32,977 nt of DNA from Frankiaceae bacterium (lineage in GTDB: Bacteria; Actinomycetota; Actinomycetes; JAFAQI01): the NCBI GenBank assembly GCA_025929315.1, contig JAICMI010000013.1, positions 1-32,977 of the forward strand, read 5' to 3'. The position numbers and the translations under genes were made by a program. The notes under the pieces are model-generated. The model did not search any database, had not been told where the DNA came from, and saw only the letters and a list, made by a program, of their open reading frames with translations. Positions 14,033 to 22,510 of the stretch are shown here, piece by piece. Within the stretch, counting starts at the first letter, position 1, and the number at the start of each line of letters is the position of its first letter.

Positions 14033-14231
14033 TTGACTGTCACCCGGTTGGCGTATTGCCGGGTCTGATCACTCTCCGTGACCATGGCGATTGCGTCTGG
14101 GAAATCCGGACGCGCGGGGAGGCATAGATCCGCGACCCTTGACGGTCACCCACCTTCGCAAGAGGGAGGGGTTGCGGGGAGCCAGTGGTGAGACCGGCCC
14201 CGACCGGTTTCAAAGGCCTGGAGGCTCCCCC
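14033..14231 (+). promoter_or_regulatory. Promoter region and highly structured leader of the DUF11 gene
   Basis: TTGACT at 14033 repeats the bldD -35 context (TTGACTGTCACC); no clear -10 follows. The leader can form several stems: ACCCGG/CCGGGT (14042-14047 with 14059-14064); GCGUCUGG-GAAAU-CCGGACGC (14093-14113, 8 bp with one GU); CCGCGACCC with GGGUUGCGG (14130-14138 with 14169-14177, 9 bp with one GU); GGGGAGCC with GGCUCCCC (14176-14183 with 14223-14230); and an inner hairpin ACCGG/CCGGU (14193-14208). The stem at 14223-14230 covers the bases between GGAGG and the GTG start, so folding could control translation. No known riboswitch class was recognised. Confidence 0.5.
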
Positions 14232-16928
14232 GTGCGGACACACCTGACCCGTCGCGTCCTTGGCGGCGTGGCATCACTCACGATCGGCGGCGTCTTCGTC
14301 GTCGCTTCGGGATTGGCCGCGGTAGCGGACTCTCCCGACGTCGTCACTCCCTCGACACAAGCCAGCGTCCAGCAGAACCCCGACGGCTCGGTCCTCGTGA
14401 CCGTCGCCGGCACGTGGGACTGGTCGACGCACGGCAACAAGGACTGCAACCTCGACCGGTATGCCGCCGGCTGGGCGGTCGTCTGGAACGACCCCAAGCA
14501 GCCCGGCAACTTCGTCGGCTCCCTGAACGGCGTCAACTACGCCGTCGGCACCCCGACAGACAACACGGTCCACTACATGACTTCGCCCCGTTGTGGCGTC
14601 CTCGACCCGGCCATCGGTCACCCGACCGGCACCTGGGGCCCCGACTCGCACCTCTACGCGAGCGCCGCCGACGTTCCGAAGAGCGTCTGTGCGGTCACCT
14701 ACGACATCCACAACGGCGGCAAGAACGGCGCGGCCGCGCCCAAGGACGGGGACCTGGTCGCCGGTGGCAACGGTCGCAACGGCGACAACTCGATCGAGTC
14801 CAACGGTCAGCGCAGCGCCTGCGCCGACATCATCATCAAGACGGCCAAGCCGGACGTCACGATCGTGAAGACGGCCTCGCTCAACTCCGTCCAGGTCGGC
14901 GGCAAGCTCGACTACACCCTCGACGTCAGCAACGCCGGCGTCGACCCGACCGACAAGACCATCACCGTCACGGACACCGTGCCGGCCGGCCTGCACCTCG
15001 ACTCGGTCACCGGCGGCAACGGCTGGACCTGCGCCACCGGTGCCAACCAGTCGATCACCTGCACCACCCCCAACGTCCTGGCTCCGAACGCTCACGCGTC
15101 CGCGATCACGGTGCACACCACCGCGCTGGCCGCAGGCATCCCGTCCGTCCTCAACAGCGCGGTCGTCAACACGCCGGACGACAGCAACCCCAACAACAAC
15201 GAGTCGCACGTCACGACGCCGATCACGAAGCTGCCGGCTCCCGACGTGGCCATCAAGAAGAGCGCGACCCCGAGCGTCACCGTCGGTGACGACATCACCT
15301 ACACGCTGACTGTCAGCAACGCCTCGACCGAGGACACCGACAAGACCGTCACGGTCACGGACAGCCTCCCGGCAGCCGTCTCGTTCAAGAGTGTGACCCC
15401 GGGCACCGGCTGGAGCTGCTCCGGCGGCCAGTCGCTCACCTGCACCTACGCAGGCGTCATCAAGGCCGGCGTCACGGCGCCCAGCATCACGGTCGTGGCG
15501 AAGGCCCTCGCTGCTGCGATCCCCAGCGTGACCAACGTGGCCAACGTCAACACCCCGGACGACTCCAACCCCAACAACAACCAGGACGACGCCACCACGG
15601 TCGTGACCGCCACGCCGCAACCGGACGTCACCATCACCAAGACGGCGACACCGCAGGTCAAGATCGGCGACCCGATCACCTACAGCCTGCTCGTCACGAA
15701 CGACTCCAAGGTGGCGACCGACAAGACCCTGACGGTCACCGACCAGGTGCCGGGCTCGGTCCAGGTCACCAACGTCACGGCCGGTGCCGGCTGGAACTGC
15801 TCCGGCACCCAGAACGTGTCCTGCACCTACGCCGGTGCGCTCGCGGCCGGTGCCAGTGCCACCGCGATCACCATCACCGGCACCGCTCTTCAGAGTGCGG
15901 CTCCGAGCGTGTCCAACACCGGTGTCGTCACCAACCCGGACGACTCCAACCCCAACAACAACCAGGACACCGCGACCACGGTCGTCAACGCACCGCAGCC
16001 GAACCTCTCGCTCGTCAAGAGCGCGAGCCCGGCCGACGGCAGCACGGTCGAGCGCGGCGAGCGGATCGACTACACCCTCAGCTATGCCAACACCGGTGAC
16101 GCCGACGCGACCGACGCGGTCATCACGGACGTCGTCCCCGCTTCGACCACCTACGTCGACGGTTCGGCCGCCTGCGGTGGCACCTGCACCGTGGCCTACG
16201 ACGCGGCAACGCACACCGTCACGTGGTCAATGAGCATCCCCGCCAACTCGAACGGCGCCGTGTCGTTCGCGGTGACGGTCAACAGTGACGCTGCCGACGG
16301 CACCGTCATCGACAACGTCGGCCTGATCACGACGGGCACGCACAAGGTTCCCTCGAACCACGTGCGCCACCTCGTGTTCGTGCCGAGCGGTGACCTCCAG
16401 CTCCGCAAGTCCGTCGACAAGGACACCGCGAAGCCGGGCGACACCCTGACCTACACCCTCGTCGCCAAGGCGACCGGCAACGTGACCCAGCACGACGTGG
16501 TCGTCACCGACACCGTGCCGGACGGCACGACGTTCAGCTCGGCCAACTGCGACAGCCCGTGCACGGCCTCCCAGGCGGGTGGCGTCGTGACCTGGCAGCT
16601 GGGTGACCTGGCGGCAGGTGCAAGTCAGTCGATGACCTTCGCGGTCACCGTCGACGGGCCGGCCGCAGACGGCACGATCCTCACGGAGATCCCGAACCTC
16701 GGTCACGTGAAGTCGACCGAGACTCCTCGGACCCCGTCGAACCGGGTCGTCACCGAGATCACCCAGGTCCTCGGCACCAAGATCGTCAAGACACCTCCGA
16801 CGGCGACGCTGCCCTTCACGGGTCTGCCGGTCCTGCAGGATCTCCTGCTGGCCTTCGTCCTCATCGCCGCCGGTGTCCTCCTGCTCACCTGGCCGCGTCT
16901 GCGGTCACTGCGCGCGACGGCAGTCTGA
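14232..16928 (+). CDS. Cell-wall-anchored surface protein with five DUF11 repeats and LPFTG sorting signal
   Basis: This is a secreted, sortase-anchored surface protein of 898 residues. The start chosen is GTG 14232 (GGAGG 7 bases upstream), which puts a signal peptide at 1-33 (basic RTHLTRR, hydrophobic core, AVA). Residues about 35-200 form a unique, Trp/Asn-rich N-terminal domain with several cysteines. Five DUF11-type beta-sandwich repeats follow, beginning near 204, 335, 462, 589 and 719. Each opens like PDVTITKTATP and contains TVTDTVP. The first three end in PDDSNPNNN. LPFTG lies at 860-864, followed by a membrane helix and a basic tail. The next gene starts 2 bases after its stop. Adhesive or structural function is inferred; the ligand is unknown. 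Confidence 0.9.
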   Translation: MRTHLTRRVLGGVASLTIGGVFVVASGLAAVADSPDVVTPSTQASVQQNPDGSVLVTVAGTWDWSTHGNKDCNLDRYAAGWAVVWNDPKQPGNFVGSLNGVNYAVGTPTDNTVHYMTSPRCGVLDPAIGHPTGTWGPDSHLYASAADVPKSVCAVTYDIHNGGKNGAAAPKDGDLVAGGNGRNGDNSIESNGQRSACADIIIKTAKPDVTIVKTASLNSVQVGGKLDYTLDVSNAGVDPTDKTITVTDTVPAGLHLDSVTGGNGWTCATGANQSITCTTPNVLAPNAHASAITVHTTALAAGIPSVLNSAVVNTPDDSNPNNNESHVTTPITKLPAPDVAIKKSATPSVTVGDDITYTLTVSNASTEDTDKTVTVTDSLPAAVSFKSVTPGTGWSCSGGQSLTCTYAGVIKAGVTAPSITVVAKALAAAIPSVTNVANVNTPDDSNPNNNQDDATTVVTATPQPDVTITKTATPQVKIGDPITYSLLVTNDSKVATDKTLTVTDQVPGSVQVTNVTAGAGWNCSGTQNVSCTYAGALAAGASATAITITGTALQSAAPSVSNTGVVTNPDDSNPNNNQDTATTVVNAPQPNLSLVKSASPADGSTVERGERIDYTLSYANTGDADATDAVITDVVPASTTYVDGSAACGGTCTVAYDAATHTVTWSMSIPANSNGAVSFAVTVNSDAADGTVIDNVGLITTGTHKVPSNHVRHLVFVPSGDLQLRKSVDKDTAKPGDTLTYTLVAKATGNVTQHDVVVTDTVPDGTTFSSANCDSPCTASQAGGVVTWQLGDLAAGASQSMTFAVTVDGPAADGTILTEIPNLGHVKSTETPRTPSNRVVTEITQVLGTKIVKTPPTATLPFTGLPVLQDLLLAFVLIAAGVLLLTWPRLRSLRATAV

Positions 16929-16930
16929 CG

Positions 16931-18361
16931 ATGTACAACGCCGACCTGCACGCCCCGGCCCGGTGGAGGCTGCGCGCAGTCTCCATCGGGGCGGGAGCCC
17001 TCTTCATCACCGGTGGCTCGATGGTGATCGGCTGGGCGCCGTCCGCGATGGCGGCGGCCCCCAAGCCGGCACCTGCGCCGGCACCCGCCGCAGCGCCGGC
17101 CCCCAAGCCGGCACCGGCCCCCAAGGACGACGCGAAGCCAGCTCCGGCTCCCAAGGACGACGCGAAACCCGCTCCGGCCCCCAAGGACGACACGACCGCA
17201 GCTGACAAGAAGGCCGCGGACGATGCGGCCAAGCAGGCAGCAGACGCGCAGAAGCAGGCGGACGCCCAGGCGGCCAAGCAAGCGGCGGACGCGCAGAAGG
17301 CAGCCAACGACGAGGCAAAGCAGACTGCGGAGGCCGAGAAGAAGGCAGCGCAGGACGCGGCCAAGGCCGCACAGGACGCAGCCAAGAAGCAAGCGGACGC
17401 CGACAAGAAGGCAGCGGAGCAGGCGAAGAAGAACCCGCAGCCGGCTCCCTCGTCCGGTTCCGACAGCTCCGACCCAGGCGTCGGCAACGGCAACAGCAAC
17501 GGTGCCGGCCCAGGTTCGAACAACAGCAACGGCAGCGGTGCCGCCAACAGCGGCAACGACGCCACGCCCCCCGGTCAGGTCGACAACCCCGGCAACCACG
17601 GCGACGGCAACAACGGTCAGGGCAACAGTGGCCAGGGCAACAGTGGTGGCGTGTTCACCCCGCCCGGTCAGGTCGACAACCCCGGCAACCACGGCCAGGG
17701 CAACAACGGCCAAAGTAACGGTGGCCAGGGCAACGGCGGCGTGTTCACCCCGCCCGGTCAGGTCGACAACCCGGGCAACCACGGCCAGGGCAACAACGGC
17801 GACAACGGCAACCACGGTCAGGGCAACAACGGCAAGGGTGTCGGTCACCAGGACGGTCCCGTGACGAGTGTTGTCTTCGGCGACACGATGCCCGGCACGA
17901 CGGTGGGCCCGGAGGCATGGACGCTTTACGGCTCGACTGACGCTGACAGTGGACCCTCCGCCCTCGAGGTGCTGTTCCTCGGCCCGGCCGCGCCACTGGC
18001 GACGACGGGTTCGGTCTCCGGCTCAGGTCTCGCTGACGGCCAGACGCACGTCCTCGGTGTGAAGTTCGAGGCGGCCTCGCCCACGGCGCAGCTGTCCGCG
18101 AGCGAGATGCTCAAGCAGTTCGACAAGACCAGCAAGGCCCGCGCCAAGCGGGTGCAGGCGGCCGCGTCCGACGAGCTGAACGGGACGACGCTCCTCAGCG
18201 GCAACTGGAAGTCGACCGGCAACGCGATTCCGCTCCTGCTGCTGTTGCTGCTCGTCGAGATGCTGATCCTCGGCCGTCGTTTCGGTTCGAAGCTGCGCCG
18301 CGACACCCAGACGGCTCCCGCCGTCGGGCCAGTCGCACCGCTTCAGGTCCGCTGGGCCTGA
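16931..18361 (+). CDS. Low-complexity surface protein with C-terminal membrane anchor, paired with the DUF11 gene
   Basis: The ATG lies 2 bases after the DUF11 stop, so the two are co-translated. The 476 residues read as: signal peptide (about 1-41, ending AMAA); Pro/Ala/Lys repeats of PAPAPKDDAK (about 42-87); a charged Ala/Lys/Asp/Gln-rich likely coiled coil (about 88-166); an Asn/Gly-rich zone with three copies of TPPGQVDNPGNHG (about 212-300); a compact domain (about 305-430); and a membrane helix (IPLLLLLLLVEMLIL) with basic tail GRRFGSKLRR. No LPXTG is seen, so it should stay in the membrane. The architecture resembles a wall-spanning stalk that holds or presents the DUF11 protein. No family was recognised, and the pairing function is inference. 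Confidence 0.85.
   Translation: MYNADLHAPARWRLRAVSIGAGALFITGGSMVIGWAPSAMAAAPKPAPAPAPAAAPAPKPAPAPKDDAKPAPAPKDDAKPAPAPKDDTTAADKKAADDAAKQAADAQKQADAQAAKQAADAQKAANDEAKQTAEAEKKAAQDAAKAAQDAAKKQADADKKAAEQAKKNPQPAPSSGSDSSDPGVGNGNSNGAGPGSNNSNGSGAANSGNDATPPGQVDNPGNHGDGNNGQGNSGQGNSGGVFTPPGQVDNPGNHGQGNNGQSNGGQGNGGVFTPPGQVDNPGNHGQGNNGDNGNHGQGNNGKGVGHQDGPVTSVVFGDTMPGTTVGPEAWTLYGSTDADSGPSALEVLFLGPAAPLATTGSVSGSGLADGQTHVLGVKFEAASPTAQLSASEMLKQFDKTSKARAKRVQAAASDELNGTTLLSGNWKSTGNAIPLLLLLLLVEMLILGRRFGSKLRRDTQTAPAVGPVAPLQVRWA
17564..17840 (+). repeat. In-gene tandem repeat of about 90-93 bases (three copies)
   Basis: Copies starting at 17564, 17657 and 17747 each encode TPPGQVDNPGNHG followed by Gly/Asn/Gln-rich spacer. 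The periods are 93 and 90 bases. The last two copies begin GVFTPPGQ and are almost identical. Such repeats are prone to copy-number change between strains. Confidence 0.85.
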
Positions 18362-18365
18362 TCCG

Positions 18366-18779
18366 CTAGACCGACGTCAAGGCCTCCTTGTCCGCGAGCA
18401 CGCGGGCAAGGAGGCCGTTGACATATCCGGCCGAGTCGTCGGTCGACAGTGACTTCGCCAGCTCAACGGCTTCGTCGATGACGACTGCATCCGGGATGTC
18501 GTCACACCACAACAGCTCAAAGATGGCCAGGCGCAGGGTGTTCCGGTCAACTGGCGGCATCCGCTCGAGCGGCCAGTCCCCCGAGTAACCGGTGATGACC
18601 TCGTCGATGCGCTCGCGTCGAGCCGCGACGCCTTCGACGACGGCGCGGGTGTAGTCGGCCACGGGCGGGTCCGCGCGTTCGGTCCAGGCCGTCAACGTCT
18701 CGATGAAGTCGACCCCGCGCAGATCCGCTTCAAAGAGAATGTCCAGAGCTCGCTTACGAGCTTTAGATCTAGCGGCCAT
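18366..18779 (-). CDS. nusB: Transcription antitermination factor NusB
   Basis: NusB binds boxA RNA with NusE (S10) and prevents early termination in rRNA operons. The 137-residue all-helical product begins MAARSKARKRALDILFEADL, the typical N-terminus, and includes IDRNTLRLA-like PPVDRNTLRLAIFELLW and the VVIDEAVELAKSLSTDDSAGYVNG block. It is the last gene of the aro-efp operon, 51 bases after efp. Its final codons (about residues 119-135) form one arm-loop-arm of a long inverted repeat that probably terminates its own transcript. Confidence 0.97.
   Translation of the reverse strand: MAARSKARKRALDILFEADLRGVDFIETLTAWTERADPPVADYTRAVVEGVAARRERIDEVITGYSGDWPLERMPPVDRNTLRLAIFELLWCDDIPDAVVIDEAVELAKSLSTDDSAGYVNGLLARVLADKEALTSV
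18376..18422. terminator. Bidirectional terminator hairpin embedded in the 3' coding end of nusB
   Basis: GGCCTCCTTG (18381-18390) is mirrored by CAAGGAGGCC (18407-18416). Inside are CCGCG/CGCGG around the loop AGCA. Outside, GTCAA (18376-18380) pairs with TTGAC (18418-18422) past one bulged G. That gives about 21 base pairs. The only space between the converging stop codons is 4 bases, so this element serves both transcripts while coding for the last residues of NusB. There is no U-tract, as is common for actinobacterial terminators. Confidence 0.8.
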
Positions 18780-18830
18780 GGTTCTTCGCCTCGCGCGGGA
18801 TTGTGAGCGTAGCGAGCAATCTCGTGCGAA

Positions 18831-19391
18831 TCAGTTGACGCGGCCGAGGTAGCGACCGTCGCGGGTGTCGACCTTGATCTTCTCGCCCTGCGTGATGAAC
18901 AGCGGAACGTGAACGGTCGCACCCGTCTCGAGCGTGGCCGGCTTGTTGCCGCCGGTGGAGCGGTCGCCCTGGACGCCGGGCTCGGTGTAGGTGATCGTGA
19001 GCTCGACGGACGCGGGCAGCTCGACGTAGAGCACGTTGCCGTCGTGGCGCAGGACCGTGGCGGTCATGTTCTCGAGCAGATAGTCCTTGGCGTCACCGAC
19101 CGCTGCAGCGGGAACGTGGATCTGGTCGTAGGTGTCGTTGTCCATGAAGACGTAGTCGGCGCCGTCTTGGTAGAGGTATTGCATGTCGCTCTTGTCGACG
19201 GTCGCGACGTCGACCTTGGTCCCCGCGTTGAAGGTCTTTTCCACGACCTGACCGGTCATGACGTTCTTGAGCTTGGTGCGCACGAACGCGCCGCCCTTGC
19301 CGGGCTTGACGTGCTGGAACTCGACAACGTTCCACAGCACGCCGTCGAGGTCGAGGGTCATGCCGTTCTTGAGGTCGTTGGTGGTGGCCAC
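18831..19391 (-). CDS. efp: Elongation factor P
   Basis: EF-P enters the ribosomal E site and helps form Pro-Pro bonds. The 186-residue product has all three domains: an N-terminal KOW-like domain with loop [10 protein letters not shown], a central OB domain, and the C-terminal OB domain [30 protein letters not shown]. The tip lysine is K32. Many actinobacteria have PGKGPAF here; this protein has Gly at residue 34, where they have proline. No modification enzyme genes are in the window. It follows the Xaa-Pro peptidase gene by 14 bases, a conserved pairing. Confidence 0.98.
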   Translation of the reverse strand: MATTNDLKNGMTLDLDGVLWNVVEFQHVKPGKGGAFVRTKLKNVMTGQVVEKTFNAGTKVDVATVDKSDMQYLYQDGADYVFMDNDTYDQIHVPAAAVGDAKDYLLENMTATVLRHDGNVLYVELPASVELTITYTEPGVQGDRSTGGNKPATLETGATVHVPLFITQGEKIKVDTRDGRYLGRVN

Positions 19392-19405
19392 GGTGAAGCT
19401 CTCTC

Positions 19406-20473
19406 CTAGATCTCGATCAGCTCACGCGGCGACGACGTGAGTGACTCGGCGCCGGTGGCGTCGACGACGACGGTGTCCTCGATCCGGACTCCCCCGCGGC
19501 CCGGCAGGTAGATCCCGGGTTCCACGGTCACCGTGACGCGGTCGACGAGTCTAGCCGCCGGCGAGTCGGGCACCAGGAACGGCGACTCGTGGATCTCGAG
19601 CCCGACGCCGTGCCCCAAGCCGTGGGCGACGTCGTGGCCGGTCGCCTCGATCCGCTCGCGCGCGGCCGCGTCCAGCTCGACGGGCACCGCGCCCGGCGCG
19701 ACCTCGGCCCGGGACTCGGCCTGGATGGTCGCGACGAGAGCGTGCAGGTCGCGTTGCCAGCCGGCGGCGCGACCACAGACGACCGTGCGGGTCATGTCGG
19801 CGTGGTAGCCGTCGACCCGGGCGCCGAAGTCCATCTTCACGAAGTCGCCGGCCTCGAGCGCTCGCGCGGTCGGCTGGTGGTGCGGTCGCGCACTGTTGGG
19901 ACCGAAGGCAACGATGCTCTCGAAGGCCGGCTGCGCACCGCGCACATGCATCTCTTCCTGCAGCCGCCAGGCGATGTCTAGCTCGGTAGCTCCGGGTCGC
20001 AGCTTGTCGAGGACGGCGCCGAACACCTCGTCGGTGACAGCGCAGGCGCGGCGGAGGGTGTCGAGCTCGACCTCCTCCTTGACCGCGCGCAGCTGTTCGA
20101 CCGCCTCACGGCCGTCGACGTAGTCGACGTCGTCGCCGCCCGCTGCCAGCAAGGCGTCGTACGACGCGAGTGTGAGGTGGTGCCGCTCGACCGCAAGGCG
20201 GCGACAGCCACTGCTGCGGGCGCGCTCCACGAGCGCGGGGCCGAGTCGGCGCGCGACAACGATCTCGATGTCGGGGCACTCCATCGCTGCTTGCGTGGCG
20301 TAGCGGCCGTCGGTCGCAAGGACCGGTGGGCCATCGGCAGGCACCAGCACCGCGGCGTTGCTGCCCGTGAAACCGGTGAGATAGCGGACGTTGACCAGCC
20401 TGGACACGAGGTAGCCGTCGGCGATCTTCGCCGCGGCGGCGGCGAGCGCCTCTGGCCGGCGTTGCAAGGACAC
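19406..20473 (-). CDS. pepQ: M24-family Xaa-Pro dipeptidase/aminopeptidase
   Basis: This metallopeptidase cleaves peptides next to proline. The 355-residue product has a creatinase-like N-terminal domain (about 1-125, [13 protein letters not shown]) and a pita-bread catalytic domain. The five metal ligands are visible: Asp in [18 protein letters not shown] (two), His in [13 protein letters not shown], Glu in VEPGIYLPG and Glu in RIEDTVVV. The start is GTG 20473, two bases after the aroQ TAG. Whether it acts on dipeptides (PepQ) or longer peptides (PepP) cannot be told; short M24 proteins next to efp are usually labelled Xaa-Pro peptidase. Confidence 0.92.
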   Translation of the reverse strand: MSLQRRPEALAAAAAKIADGYLVSRLVNVRYLTGFTGSNAAVLVPADGPPVLATDGRYATQAAMECPDIEIVVARRLGPALVERARSSGCRRLAVERHHLTLASYDALLAAGGDDVDYVDGREAVEQLRAVKEEVELDTLRRACAVTDEVFGAVLDKLRPGATELDIAWRLQEEMHVRGAQPAFESIVAFGPNSARPHHQPTARALEAGDFVKMDFGARVDGYHADMTRTVVCGRAAGWQRDLHALVATIQAESRAEVAPGAVPVELDAAARERIEATGHDVAHGLGHGVGLEIHESPFLVPDSPAARLVDRVTVTVEPGIYLPGRGGVRIEDTVVVDATGAESLTSSPRELIEI

Positions 20474-20475
20474 GG

Positions 20476-20919
20476 CTAGTCCGCGAGCCGCGCGGCCAGC
20501 CCACGTAGCGCGAGTCGGTAGGAGTCGACTCCGAACCCGGCCACGACCCCGACGGCGTTGCCCGCGGTGTAGGAGGTGTGCCGGAACTCCTCACGCGACA
20601 AGGGATTCGACAGGTGCACCTCGACGTACGGCACGGTCAGCGCGGCGGCGGCGTCCCGGACGGCGACGCTCGTGTGGGTCCACGCGGCCGGGTTGAGGAT
20701 CAGCGCGTCCGGTCCACCGTTGTCGGCGCTGTCGTGCAGCCAGGACAGGTAGGTCGCCTCGTCGTCGGTCTGGCGCACCTCGACGTCGAGACCGAGCGCC
20801 TTTCCCTCGGCCGCACACGCATCGGCCAGGTCGTCGTGCGTTGCGGTGCCGTAGATCTCGGGCTCGCGGGTGCCGAGCCGGCCCAGGTTGGGACCGTTGA
20901 GGACGAGCACGCGGGTCAT
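20476..20919 (-). CDS. aroQ: 3-dehydroquinate dehydratase, type II
   Basis: AroQ removes water from 3-dehydroquinate, the third shikimate-pathway step. At 147 residues, with [20 protein letters not shown] at the N-terminus (active-site Tyr in EIYG), [17 protein letters not shown] in the middle and [16 protein letters not shown] with the catalytic His, it is a standard type II enzyme, dodecameric in known members. The ATG at 20919 overlaps the aroB TGA. The pepQ start follows its TAG by two bases. Confidence 0.97.
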   Translation of the reverse strand: MTRVLVLNGPNLGRLGTREPEIYGTATHDDLADACAAEGKALGLDVEVRQTDDEATYLSWLHDSADNGGPDALILNPAAWTHTSVAVRDAAAALTVPYVEVHLSNPLSREEFRHTSYTAGNAVGVVAGFGVDSYRLALRGLAARLAD

Positions 20920-22004
20920 CGGGTCACCTCGGCGTAGACCGACTCGAGCACGGATGCCTCCGGCGCGTCGACGACGACCGGCTTGCCAACGCCTTCGAGG
21001 ACGACGAAGCGCACCCGCCCGGCGCGGACCTTCTTGTCACGTTGCATGGCCGCGAGCAGCTGGTCCCACGCTTCCGGACGAAAGCGCGTCGGCAACCCGA
21101 GACCGTCGAGGATCGTGCGATGCCGCGCGACGACGTCATCGCTCAGCCCGACGGTCGTGCGAGAAAGGCCGGCGGCATAGACGAGACCGATGCTGACGGC
21201 GTGCCCGTGCGGCAGCCGGAACTCCTCGACCAACTCGATCGCGTGACCGAGTGTGTGACCGTAGTTGAGCGCTTCGCGCAGTCCGGCCTCGCGCAGGTCC
21301 TGACTGACGACATCGGTCTTGACGAGGATCGAACGTTCGATGAGCTCGCGTGAGTGCGGGCCGTCTGGACGACGAGCGCCGTCGGGATCGGCCTCGACCA
21401 GGTCAAGGATCGTGGGGTCGGCGATGAACCCGGCCTTGACGACCTCCGCCATGCCGTTGACCCACTCGTCGACCGGCAGGGTCGACAACGTGGTGAGGTC
21501 GACAACGACGCCTGACGGGTTGTGAAAGGCACCTACGAGGTTCTTGCCGGCGACAGTGTTGATGCCGGTCTTGCCGCCGATGGCCGCGTCGACGATCGCG
21601 AGCAACGTCGTCGGCACATGAACTACCCGCACCCCCCGCAACCAGGTCGCTGCCGCGAACCCGGTGACGTCAGTCGTCGCGCCACCACCGACGGCGACAA
21701 CTGCGTCTCGACGTCCCACGCCCGCCTCTGCAAACGCGTCCCACAGGGCCGCAACCGCAGTGAGTGACTTGGCCGCTTCTCCTGGCGGAATGGTGATGAC
21801 ACGAGTTTCGTGACCTGCGGACGCCAACGCGTCGACGATCGGTGTCGCGACGTCAGCGAGAACTTCCGGACGGACGACGGCCACGACGCCTGCGCCGCGG
21901 ACGAGTCCGGGCACCTGTCCGGCCAGCCCGTGCCCGATGATGACGTCGTACGGGAGCTCTCCGCCGTGAGCGATGGAGGCGAGCCGACCGACAGAGGCGG
22001 TCAT
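20916..22004 (-). CDS. aroB: 3-dehydroquinate synthase
   Basis: AroB uses NAD+ and a divalent metal to cyclise DAHP to 3-dehydroquinate. The 362-residue product has the NAD-binding [20 protein letters not shown] (about 103-122), then [20 protein letters not shown] and GKNLVGAFH. The metal-ligand blocks are [21 protein letters not shown] and [10 protein letters not shown]. The ATG at 22004 overlaps the aroK TGA, and its TGA overlaps the aroQ ATG, so three shikimate enzymes are translated as a coupled series. Confidence 0.98.
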   Translation of the reverse strand: MTASVGRLASIAHGGELPYDVIIGHGLAGQVPGLVRGAGVVAVVRPEVLADVATPIVDALASAGHETRVITIPPGEAAKSLTAVAALWDAFAEAGVGRRDAVVAVGGGATTDVTGFAAATWLRGVRVVHVPTTLLAIVDAAIGGKTGINTVAGKNLVGAFHNPSGVVVDLTTLSTLPVDEWVNGMAEVVKAGFIADPTILDLVEADPDGARRPDGPHSRELIERSILVKTDVVSQDLREAGLREALNYGHTLGHAIELVEEFRLPHGHAVSIGLVYAAGLSRTTVGLSDDVVARHRTILDGLGLPTRFRPEAWDQLLAAMQRDKKVRAGRVRFVVLEGVGKPVVVDAPEASVLESVYAEVTR

Positions 22005-22510
22005 GCGCCCTCCTCGATCAGCGTCAGCACCTCGGCGGTGACGTCCTCCGCTGACCGCTCGTCCGTGTCGACGGTTGCTGTCGCGACCGACTCGTAGTGC
22101 GGCCGCCGTTCGTTCATCAGCCGTTTGAGCTCGGCGCGCGGGTTGATGACCAGCAGCGGCCGGCTCTGGGCGAAACCGACGCGCTCTGACGCTGCCGCCA
22201 GACCGACGTCGAGGAAGACGACGCGATGTCCGTGCAGCTGCTCGCGAACGTCAGCGTTGATGACAGCGCCGCCACCGAGCGCGAGCACCCCGTCGTGTTG
22301 CGCCAGCGCATTGCGCACGGCCTCAGCTTCGAGCTCGCGAAAGCGCTCCTCACCGTCCTCGATGAAGATGTCGCTCACCGTCTTGCCTGCGGCCACCTCG
22401 ATGTCGCTGTCCGTGTCGCGAAACGCAAGGCCGCGCTTGTCCGCAACGAGCCGACCGACCGTCGACTTGCCCGAACCCGGCGGTCCGACGAGGACCACGA
22501 CGGGTGTCAC
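22001..22510 (-). CDS. aroK: Shikimate kinase
   Basis: AroK phosphorylates shikimate at the 3-hydroxyl with ATP. The start chosen is GTG 22510, which overlaps the aroC TGA as GTGA and places the P-loop [10 protein letters not shown] at residues 8-17. The frame is open upstream but those codons belong to aroC. Further motifs are FRDTDSDIE (shikimate and Mg binding) and LALGGGAV. The 169 residues match the family. Confidence 0.96.
   Translation of the reverse strand: MTPVVVLVGPPGSGKSTVGRLVADKRGLAFRDTDSDIEVAAGKTVSDIFIEDGEERFRELEAEAVRNALAQHDGVLALGGGAVINADVREQLHGHRVVFLDVGLAAASERVGFAQSRPLLVINPRAELKRLMNERRPHYESVATATVDTDERSAEDVTAEVLTLIEEGA

Noticed and set aside
14084-14191. 35-codon leader peptide (MAIASGKSG...) in the DUF11 leader
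   Set aside because: There is no ribosome-binding site before the ATG, and the product is a composition-driven basic peptide; the region is better explained as RNA structure.
14170-14200. Cobalamin riboswitch before the DUF11 gene (AGCCAG...AGACCGGCC resembles the B12 box)
   Set aside because: The box is interrupted by about four extra bases and the other conserved cobalamin blocks were not found.
14274-16214. 646-codon frame antisense to the DUF11 gene
   Set aside because: It is a shadow of the Thr/Val/Asp-rich repeats; no domain or ribosome-binding site is seen.
17564-17840. CRISPR-like array
   Set aside because: The spaced repeats are in-frame protein repeats in a surface gene with related, not unique, spacers.
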